A stretch of DNA of 64,000 bases. It comes from Chryseobacterium culicis (lineage in GTDB: Bacteria > Bacteroidota > Bacteroidia > Flavobacteriales > Weeksellaceae). The notes beneath the pieces are model-generated. The model had not been told where the DNA came from and did no database searches. It was given only the letters and a program-made list of their open reading frames with translations. How positions within the stretch are numbered: position 1 is the stretch's first letter; each line of letters starts with the position of its first letter. The stretch is from assembly GCF_002979755.1 (NCBI RefSeq), contig NZ_PCPP01000002.1:372001-436000 (forward strand). The letters run 5' to 3'. The position numbers and the translations under genes were made by a program. This document shows, piece by piece, positions 35,771-42,345 of the stretch.

Positions 35771-37999
35771 CTATTTTGTCCTGTTATATTCATCTAAATG
35801 TTCAGCTAGAAAAACTCTTAAATAGTTGGTAAATGTTTCCAATCCAAAAGTAATAGCGTCACTATCATGGCTTTTAAAAGCTGGATTGAATCGGAAATTT
35901 TGACAAATTTCAAATGTTGAAGCATATAAAGCTCCCAGAGATTTCATTGTAGAACCACTAAATCCCGGTCCATTATAGTTATTCGATTGCCCAATGTAAT
36001 AATCATCAGATTGTGGAATTAATAAAGATTTAGCCTTGTATTTTGCTGATAACTCCTTCATTAAAACATTAGCTGAATTTTGACCTAATTCAGAACCAAG
36101 ATTTACAACCCATGCCATATTGTAATTTTTCGGATCTGTCTGAGGTGTGCCGTGAAAATTGTGAAAATCTACACCCATAATTGTGTTTGATGTGATTTTT
36201 TCCTGCATGAATGTATATATTGCCTGGGATTCAATTTCTGATAATGCTGCTTGACCAGGAAACGTAGGGTCAGCAGAAGTACCTCCGCCTGCCCAGAATG
36301 TCGGAAAATTTCTATTTAAATCAACCAAATTAAAATTCTTACGTGTTCCTGCGCCAGATCCTGCGTTCCATCCATGTGGATTTGCGAACGGAATAATAAC
36401 GAATTCAACATTAAATCTTAAGTATTCTAAAAACGGATGTGATTTCCAATTTGTAAGAACCTGTTTCATGAACTCATAAACAACAAAAGAAGGGGTCTTT
36501 TCAAAACCATGAATTGAACAATTCAAAACAACTCGTGGCAATGTTTGGGCATTGTTTCCGGTAGGATCGCCGGCAGTTAACTTGTTAGGTAGAAAAGTAT
36601 AACCGTAAATTGGTAATTTACCATCAACATTGGTGTCTGTAGGAACATCCGTTGTAAGCGTTTCTTTCGTAATTGAATATCCAGGAGGAGTATTAGTGAT
36701 AAGTTCATCCCATTTTAATGACCATTCTCTACAATCCTCATAAGGTTTTTTGGGAATGCCAGATCCATCCGCCCCCGAGTAACTGTCTAGTGTTGGTGCA
36801 GAATAATAATCATTGAAACTACGAGACCGTGCAAACTTTACAAACCCTAAAGGATTATTAAAAAGTTCTGATTTTTTATATAATGTTCTACCTAAATTAC
36901 TATTATTAGTTACTCCTGAGTTACTTTCAACCACTCTTTTCTCGTTAGGAACCTGAGACCAATCAATTGTTACTTTTCCATATATTGTTGTATTAGATTC
37001 CCTTTTAGTACCTGATCTGAGATAATATGTTTTTATCCCTGAGTGCAATACAGGATCATACGGCATTGAAAATGCATTATTAAACTCATCTGCGTATAAG
37101 AACAGCGCGGGCTTACCTGTTTCTGCATAAATAAAACCCAGGTATGAATTGGTAGTGGTAACGTTTTTTCCCAGTCCATATAATGTAACAACCGCATTAT
37201 CTTTTACATTATAAAATTCAGCATCTAAGATTGATTTACTAAGCCAAAATTTTTCATCTGACGTTCTCGATCCCTGCCAGGTTGAAAATGTCTTATTATA
37301 TAAAACATCAGCAGGGGCTACAGGCTTTATTGGGTAAGCAGTTGTTCCTATTGTATTGATTAAAGTATATCCTTTCGCTCCAAAAACATCTTGCAGTGTT
37401 GAATTTAGATTTAATACATAAAATAATACGTAATCATTAACTCCCAAAGGCCTTGCGGCATTATCATAAATTGTAACTGCTCTTGCATTCGTACTTAATG
37501 TATTATAAACAATTGCATAATATGTTGGATTTGCAGAGGTATCGACAGATTGTGCTCGAACATTAAATACACCCTGGTTTGTAATAATTTTATTTGTTGA
37601 AGATCCAATTAAAGTAACAGTATTAGTAGCAACATTAATTGTCAAAGTAGTGGAATGTGATGTAAAAAGACCTGGTGACTTAGGAAAAGGGAAATAAACT
37701 TCCCAATTAGCATTATTACCTGGAACTGCACTTGTAATATCTACTTTAGCTTTCCATAAAATATCAAGATATCTAACAACCTCACCAGCTTTATAAGAAC
37801 CCAGAACCCAATTCCGAACTCCTCCTGTTTTTATATTCTCTAATAAACCTCCAACACTTAAGGCATCAATGTTTTCAATTTGGTTTAATGGAATCATCTC
37901 GTCTTTATGCCAGTACGAGTCCTGCCATTCCCAAAAGTCTTCCTGTTTTGGGATATCTCCATTTTCAAAATAGAGTTTTAATTCTTGTTTTGTTTTCAT
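35771..37999 (-). CDS. Fibre-like protein with M14 carboxypeptidase domain
   Basis: 742 aa. It has the shared N-terminal module, a beta-rich middle and a C-terminal M14 domain with intact residues: HGFE (His497, Glu500), NPHGWNAG then DLNRNF near residue 560, DFHNFHG near 610, and catalytic glutamate in STFEICQNF near 700. There is no signal peptide. It resembles the 782-aa gene at 23.1-25.5 kb in architecture but has diverged widely in sequence. It is first in the operon, with promoter site 4, a leader of about 175 bases and the MLDSQNYV leader peptide. A cell-wall or surface-peptide target is plausible but unproven. Confidence 0.85.
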   Translation of the reverse strand: MKTKQELKLYFENGDIPKQEDFWEWQDSYWHKDEMIPLNQIENIDALSVGGLLENIKTGGVRNWVLGSYKAGEVVRYLDILWKAKVDITSAVPGNNANWEVYFPFPKSPGLFTSHSTTLTINVATNTVTLIGSSTNKIITNQGVFNVRAQSVDTSANPTYYAIVYNTLSTNARAVTIYDNAARPLGVNDYVLFYVLNLNSTLQDVFGAKGYTLINTIGTTAYPIKPVAPADVLYNKTFSTWQGSRTSDEKFWLSKSILDAEFYNVKDNAVVTLYGLGKNVTTTNSYLGFIYAETGKPALFLYADEFNNAFSMPYDPVLHSGIKTYYLRSGTKRESNTTIYGKVTIDWSQVPNEKRVVESNSGVTNNSNLGRTLYKKSELFNNPLGFVKFARSRSFNDYYSAPTLDSYSGADGSGIPKKPYEDCREWSLKWDELITNTPPGYSITKETLTTDVPTDTNVDGKLPIYGYTFLPNKLTAGDPTGNNAQTLPRVVLNCSIHGFEKTPSFVVYEFMKQVLTNWKSHPFLEYLRFNVEFVIIPFANPHGWNAGSGAGTRKNFNLVDLNRNFPTFWAGGGTSADPTFPGQAALSEIESQAIYTFMQEKITSNTIMGVDFHNFHGTPQTDPKNYNMAWVVNLGSELGQNSANVLMKELSAKYKAKSLLIPQSDDYYIGQSNNYNGPGFSGSTMKSLGALYASTFEICQNFRFNPAFKSHDSDAITFGLETFTNYLRVFLAEHLDEYNRTK
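37899..37999. repeat. 101-bp direct repeat, copy B
   Basis: Identical to 35567-35667, covering the start of the 742-aa gene. Confidence 0.92.
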
Positions 38000-38082
38000 A
38001 AAACGTTGTGTGATCTGTGGGTTAATAAATTGATTGTTTGGTCCTGCCTTTTAGTGGAGCAGGATCCTTTTGGGCTATATTT

Positions 38083-38109
38083 TCAGACATAGTTCTGGCT
38101 GTCCAGCAT
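38083..38109 (-). CDS. Leader peptide MLDSQNYV (upstream of the 742-aa gene)
   Basis: Minus-strand ATG at 38109, eight codons, TGA stop. It has the same peptide as the frame at 25604-25578, with a synonymous CAG/CAA change and a different stop codon. Bases upstream of the ATG are A-rich (CACAAA), as favoured for Bacteroidota translation starts. Confidence 0.5.
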   Translation of the reverse strand: MLDSQNYV

Positions 38110-38179
38110 TTTGTGAATGGTGAATTCAAAGGTGTTGAGAATGTTTAATGAGACTGCTGTACGTGTATTATAGAGATTT

Positions 38180-38213
38180 CAAAGGTAATGTTGAACAGCG
38201 CCAGAACTTGTCG
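38180..38213 (-). promoter_or_regulatory. Regulon promoter site 4 (742-aa M14 fibre operon)
   Basis: Minus strand: operator CGACAAGTTCTGGCG (38213-38199), 11 bases, then -7 box TACCTTTG (38187-38180). Confidence 0.83.
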
Positions 38214-38229
38214 TGTATTAGTTTTTTAT

Positions 38230-38403
38230 TTAAAAAGTATCTTCTTCAAGTGCTCCTTCTTTAAAATCTTCTCTAAAGAAGTTTTCAATGTCATTGAGAT
38301 AGTTTTCATAATCCATCTCAGTATTTTCAATATCGCTCCACTCAATGGTATAGAGATCTTCATCAAAGAGTATATTTGTATTGTGATCTGGTGGTGTTTC
38401 CAT
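38230..38403 (-). CDS. Small acidic protein, unrecognised
   Basis: 57 residues starting METPPDHNTN, strongly acidic (many Asp/Glu, few Lys/Arg). Regulated small acidic proteins sometimes mimic DNA or act as anti-repressors, but nothing here proves that. It has promoter site 5 and a related leader peptide that ends 8 bases before its ATG. A longer frame starts at 38469 (79 aa), but its extra part coincides with the conserved leader and overlaps the leader peptide in another frame, so the short form is preferred. Confidence 0.6.
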   Translation of the reverse strand: METPPDHNTNILFDEDLYTIEWSDIENTEMDYENYLNDIENFFREDFKEGALEEDTF

Positions 38404-38411
38404 GTTTTGTG

Positions 38412-38450
38412 TTATAAGGTGTTGTGAACATATTTCAGGCTGTTCAGCAT
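38412..38450 (-). CDS. Leader peptide MLNSLKYVHNTL (upstream of the 57-aa gene)
   Basis: Minus-strand ATG at 38450, 12 codons, TAA stop. The first eight residues (MLNSLKYV) align with MLDSQNYV from the two M14-fibre leaders, and the surrounding DNA is also related. Confidence 0.42.
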   Translation of the reverse strand: MLNSLKYVHNTL

Positions 38451-38519
38451 AAGAGAATGTTGAATTCAATGGCTTTTAAAAGTTTTTATGGATTGTTGTT
38501 TTGTGTTTTTTTGATACTC

Positions 38520-38553
38520 CAAAGGTAGTAGAGGAGAACGACAAAACTTGACG
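38520..38553 (-). promoter_or_regulatory. Regulon promoter site 5 (57-aa gene)
   Basis: Minus strand: operator CGTCAAGTTTTGTCG (38553-38539), 11 bases, then -7 box TACCTTTG (38527-38520). Confidence 0.85.
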
Positions 38554-38626
38554 TGTTTAAAAAAGATTTTTTTAATTTTAAATATAATCTTAATAGCTTA
38601 TATGAGTTGTTTATAAGGTAAAAAGC

Positions 38627-39664
38627 TTATATCTTATTTTTGATGAGTTTCTGAACAATTTGGTTCAAAATTTCTCTGTTATCATCAATATAGCTCAATC
38701 CGGCCTGGATCAGGTTTTCAATATTGGATCTTCTCACATTATCCATTGCTGGAGAAGCATTTTTTAATGATGGATTCAAACGATAATAATTTTTTTGATT
38801 TCTCAGACCCAGTGTCTGAAACATTTGTTCCAGCTGATAATCTACTGTTTCTGCATTGGCAGACATTAAAATGTCAATAATTGGGCTTACCCAGCCAATT
38901 TTACCGGCTTTTTCAAGTCTTTTAAAAGGGTAAGGTCTTGCCTCAATTCCTGTTCCGATAGAAATAATAATCATATCATTTACACTTGGATGGTTGGCTT
39001 TCTGATGATTTTTCAACACTTCTGCAAAAGGAATTTTTCTTGCCTCAGCATAAGCACAAAGAGCGGGATTATTGGCAAACATTCCGCCATCAATGAGACT
39101 GAAAATCTGTCCGTACATAGATTTAATCTGAACAGGACTAAAATACGTAGGAGCAGCGGAAGTCGCTCTGCAGATATCTCTTACAAAAAAGTTGTCTGTG
39201 CTGAGATTAGCTTTCCATGAGTTGAAAAGCTTTGCTCTTCTGTTCTCTATGTCATAACTTGTTATTAAACAGGGTTTTATTAATTCTTTTAATTCTAAAT
39301 TTCCAAAAAAATCATTTAAGTTTTTTTCAAGAGCTTCCTGGGAAATTCTTTCATTCAATAATCCGAATGGATTGACCAGTTTTTCCCAAAAAGAAACCTG
39401 GAAGATGTCGCCGCCCTTTTCAGCATATAATTCCAATCCTTTTTGAATAGAATATTTTGCTTTTCGGGTTTCATCAGGAGAGAGAATAATAGAAGCAATC
39501 AGACCTCCGGTGCTGCTGCCTGCTACCAGATCAAAATAATCTCCCAGCTTGGCAGTGGGCTTATCATAATACTGGAGCTGTTCTTCTATGTAACGCAGAA
39601 TAATACAGGTTATGATTCCCCTTATTCCACCTCCGTCCAAAGAAAGAATGGTTGTCTTTTTCAT
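38627..39664 (-). CDS. Patatin-like phospholipase
   Basis: 345 aa with complete patatin motifs: oxyanion loop DGGGIRG (residues 10-16), nucleophile motif GSSTG with Ser51, and the catalytic aspartate in DGGMFANNP near residue 190. Such enzymes release fatty acids from membrane phospholipids. In CBASS defence the CapV effector is of this type, but no cyclase is present here. There is no signal peptide. Promoter site 6 places it in the same regulon as the M15 peptidase, so together they could attack membrane and wall from inside. Confidence 0.93.
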   Translation of the reverse strand: MKKTTILSLDGGGIRGIITCIILRYIEEQLQYYDKPTAKLGDYFDLVAGSSTGGLIASIILSPDETRKAKYSIQKGLELYAEKGGDIFQVSFWEKLVNPFGLLNERISQEALEKNLNDFFGNLELKELIKPCLITSYDIENRRAKLFNSWKANLSTDNFFVRDICRATSAAPTYFSPVQIKSMYGQIFSLIDGGMFANNPALCAYAEARKIPFAEVLKNHQKANHPSVNDMIIISIGTGIEARPYPFKRLEKAGKIGWVSPIIDILMSANAETVDYQLEQMFQTLGLRNQKNYYRLNPSLKNASPAMDNVRRSNIENLIQAGLSYIDDNREILNQIVQKLIKNKI

Positions 39665-39793
39665 GTGATATTTTTAATGTTTTGTTAAAAGGACACATGC
39701 AATATTAAATCTACAGAATCTATTGATTTATCATAAAAACATTCAGATTCCATATTGAGATTTTATTGCTTTTTTTGTTGTTTTCTTATAAAG

Positions 39794-39827
39794 CAAAGGT
39801 AGTGTGGGGAAGCGACAGAACGTGTCG
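39794..39827 (-). promoter_or_regulatory. Regulon promoter site 6 (patatin)
   Basis: Minus strand: operator CGACACGTTCTGTCG (39827-39813, perfect CGACA/TGTCG arms), 11 bases, then -7 box TACCTTTG (39801-39794). Confidence 0.85.
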
Positions 39828-39855
39828 TATTATATTTATTTTCAAATAAATGACA

Positions 39856-40356
39856 CTAAAAAATGACGTAATTCTGCTTGTCTTTTGGCATCTTCAGAAG
39901 TGATCTCCAACGGGTTTTTACAGAGCCTTTTTTAGAAGGGATATTCTTTTTTTCAAAGTGGGGAAGATCTTTAAATGTTTTCCAGTTGCCACCCCAGTCC
40001 CAGCCATGGCGGGCAAAGATTTTGACACACTCATACCAGTCTGCAACGCGGTCATTATCCCAGTCTTTTGCAGTGTCCCAGCTCGCTGTTTTTCCGTCAA
40101 TCATCAGGCAGATATCTACAGCAAGTCCATAATTGTGGATGCTTTGTCCTGCCTTTGCATTGGTTACCTTTTTTCCTGACGTAATTCTTCCGATCGCATA
40201 CAGCTTTTCCTGTTCTTCAAAAGATCTTAATCCCTGGGTGATCCTTATCTTGGCTCTTCCGGTAAGGGCTTCATCGCATTCCTGTATAATTTGCTTCACT
40301 TCATCTCTTACCAACGGATGAAGATTCTGAATTCGTTCTAAGGTTACTTTGTCCAT
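39856..40356 (-). CDS. M15 peptidase, phage endolysin-like (L-alanyl-D-glutamate endopeptidase type)
   Basis: 166 aa from ATG at 40356 (MDKVTLERIQ). Motifs fit M15 VanY/endolysin enzymes: QGLRSFEEQEKLYAIGR near residue 45, zinc-binding SIHNYGLAVDICL (His and Asp) near 72-84, and a final DLPHFEK zinc histidine near 133. There is no signal peptide, as in phage endolysins that need a holin or membrane damage to reach the wall. The longer frame from 40380 begins inside the -7 box of promoter site 7 and is excluded. Confidence 0.92.
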   Translation of the reverse strand: MDKVTLERIQNLHPLVRDEVKQIIQECDEALTGRAKIRITQGLRSFEEQEKLYAIGRITSGKKVTNAKAGQSIHNYGLAVDICLMIDGKTASWDTAKDWDNDRVADWYECVKIFARHGWDWGGNWKTFKDLPHFEKKNIPSKKGSVKTRWRSLLKMPKDKQNYVIF

Positions 40357-40377
40357 ATTTTCTATTTTGTTACAGGA

Positions 40378-40411
40378 CAAAAGTATAGCGCGAAGACGAC
40401 GAAACTTGACG
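40378..40411 (-). promoter_or_regulatory. Regulon promoter site 7 (M15 peptidase)
   Basis: Minus strand: operator CGTCAAGTTTCGTCG (40411-40397), 11 bases, then -7 box TACTTTTG (40385-40378), 21 bases before the ATG. Confidence 0.85.
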
Positions 40412-40590
40412 TGTTTTATTAGAAGTTTGATTAAAATTCTATATCCTTCAATCAGAGATGAAAAACATAATCTACAAACAAATTAGAAACAGATCAATTC
40501 ATCTGTGAACACAAAAAATAAGAAAAATTGCTATTTAATTTTTAAAAATCAAATAGAAGTAGTAAATATGATGGATAAAACACAATAGTA

Positions 40591-42174
40591 ATGCATACCA
40601 TCTTACCTTTTTTATTGGCTATGATTGCGGCCATTGTGCTGCTCAATATGTGGGCTGCAAAGTTAAAAATTGCTTACCCGATTTTACTTGTTGTATTCGG
40701 GTTGCTTGTTAGCTTTGTACCTGGTCTTCCGGTTGTAAAAATTAATCCGGATCTTATCTTTTTTATCTTTTTACCTCCTTTGCTATTTGAAGCTGCGTGG
40801 TCTATTTCCTTTAAAGAAATGAAACGGTGGTGGCGCATTATTGGAAGCTTTGCATTTTTAGTCGTCTTTTTTACCGCACTGGCCGTAGCAGTGACGGCCA
40901 ATTACTTTATACCCGGTTTTACGCTTGCCCTCGGATTTTTGCTGGGAGGAATCGTATCTCCTCCTGATGCTGTAAGCACAGGAGCCATCATGAAATTTGT
41001 AAAAATACCATCCACTACATCTGCTATTCTGGAAGGAGAAAGTTTGTTGAATGATGCTTCTTCACTTATTATATTCCGTTTTGCTTTAATTGCTGTAGGA
41101 ACCGGACAGTTTGTATGGCAGGAAGCTTCGCTGGATTTTTTATGGATGCTAATCGGAGGAGTAGGAATGGGTTTATTACTGGCATGGATTTTTGTGCAGG
41201 CTCATAAAAGACTTCCTACAGACGCCTCTTCAGATATTGCATTAACACTTATTGAGCCTTATCTGATGTATTGGATTGCAGAGCAGCTCCATTGTTCCGG
41301 AGTTTTAGCCGTAGTTTGCGGAGGTCTGTATATGTCTGCTAAAAGGATGATCTTTTTAAACAGTACCAGCCGTATAAGAGGTTACAGCGTATGGGAAAGC
41401 TTCGTCTTTATTCTGAATGGCATTGTATTTTTAATTATCGGACTGGAACTTCCTGAAATTGTTGGTGGACTGCGATGGGAAGGAATTCCTTTGAGAATAG
41501 CTATTCAATATGGGATATTGGTGACCGGTATTCTGATTGCTGCCAGAATCATAAGCTCTTATGCTGCAATGCTGGCTACACTGATTTTCCGGCCAAGTGT
41601 GGCGCCTCGTGCTTCTTCCTCAAGAAGACGTTTGCTGATGCCTCTGATGCTTGGGTGGACAGGAATGAGAGGTGTTGTATCATTAGCCGCAGCATTAGCC
41701 ATTCCGATTACCCTTGAAAACGGGCTTCCTTTTCCCAACAGAAACCTTATCCTGTTCATTACTTTCGTTGTGATTTTGCTGACGTTGCTTGTTCAGGGAC
41801 TTACACTCCCATATCTGATAAAATATGGACATGTATTTGATGATTTTACTGATGAGGAGAAAGACAAACAATCCAGAGAAGAAATAAAGCACAAACTGAA
41901 ACAACACGTCTATCATTTTCTTAAAAACAAGCATGAAAATGAACTGAATAGTAACGCCGGATTAGAAAGAATGCTGAAACACTGGGAAGAAAAAATAGAG
42001 GCAAATGATGCAGAATGGATGAATGAAAAAACCAAAGATATCTTTTTTGAAATGCTGGAAAGTCAGAGACAGTTTCTCTCAGAGCTTAACAAAGATATTT
42101 CCGTGAATGAAGAAATTATCCGCCATCAGCTTTATCAGATTGATCTTGAGGAAGAACGTTTGAGGATGATTTAA
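40591..42174 (+). CDS. Na+/H+ antiporter, CPA1 family (NhaP-type)
   Basis: 527 aa with about 12 membrane segments and a hydrophilic C-terminal tail from about residue 415. The ion-binding core shows GGIVSPPDAVSTGAI near residue 115 and GESLLNDASSLIIF near residue 150, with the conserved ND pair of CPA1 exchangers, then GWTGMRGVVSLAAALAIP near residue 355. It exchanges Na+ (or K+) for H+ across the inner membrane. It is divergent from the M15 gene and has regulon-type sites on both sides (40378 and 42224), although neither points toward it. Confidence 0.92.
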   Translation: MHTILPFLLAMIAAIVLLNMWAAKLKIAYPILLVVFGLLVSFVPGLPVVKINPDLIFFIFLPPLLFEAAWSISFKEMKRWWRIIGSFAFLVVFFTALAVAVTANYFIPGFTLALGFLLGGIVSPPDAVSTGAIMKFVKIPSTTSAILEGESLLNDASSLIIFRFALIAVGTGQFVWQEASLDFLWMLIGGVGMGLLLAWIFVQAHKRLPTDASSDIALTLIEPYLMYWIAEQLHCSGVLAVVCGGLYMSAKRMIFLNSTSRIRGYSVWESFVFILNGIVFLIIGLELPEIVGGLRWEGIPLRIAIQYGILVTGILIAARIISSYAAMLATLIFRPSVAPRASSSRRRLLMPLMLGWTGMRGVVSLAAALAIPITLENGLPFPNRNLILFITFVVILLTLLVQGLTLPYLIKYGHVFDDFTDEEKDKQSREEIKHKLKQHVYHFLKNKHENELNSNAGLERMLKHWEEKIEANDAEWMNEKTKDIFFEMLESQRQFLSELNKDISVNEEIIRHQLYQIDLEEERLRMI

Positions 42175-42190
42175 TGGATATTTTTGAAAA

Positions 42191-42224
42191 CAAAATTAAA
42201 GTGCTAATGCGACAAAACATGTCG
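42191..42224 (-). promoter_or_regulatory. Regulon promoter site 8, orphan orientation
   Basis: Minus strand: operator CGACATGTTTTGTCG (42224-42210, perfect CGACA/TGTCG arms), 11 bases, then -7 box TAATTTTG (42198-42191). It points into the 3' end of the antiporter gene, antisense. umuC starts 122 bases to the right on the other strand. Confidence 0.75.
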
Positions 42225-42312
42225 TATTTAAAAATTTTATCCATTTGTTTTTCAGAGTGTTAAATGTGATGTTAATTATGGTTTAAAAGATTATTTTATT
42301 CTTTAAAAACTC

Positions 42313-42320
42313 TAATTTTG
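42313..42320 (+). promoter_or_regulatory. -7 box for umuC
   Basis: TAATTTTG, 25 bases before the ATG at 42346. The regulon operator lies about 100 bases upstream of it. Confidence 0.5.
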
Positions 42321-42345
42321 TATATATTTTTACTATACAATTGTC

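Noticed and set aside
38627..39664. CBASS defence locus
   Set aside because: A patatin effector and a WYL regulator fit, but no CD-NTase cyclase or CapV-type operon is present in the window.
40357..40380. Longer M15 peptidase start (MSCNKIEN...)
   Set aside because: The first codon falls inside the -7 box of its own promoter, so it would not be transcribed.
22079..40411. A complete prophage
   Set aside because: Endolysin-like and fibre-like genes are present, but there is no integrase, terminase, portal, capsid, tail tube, sheath or baseplate gene, and no attachment repeats were seen.
41695..41934. Antisense frame in the antiporter as the target of promoter site 8
   Set aside because: 79-aa frame without recognisable features and far from the site; better explained as a shadow of antiporter codons.
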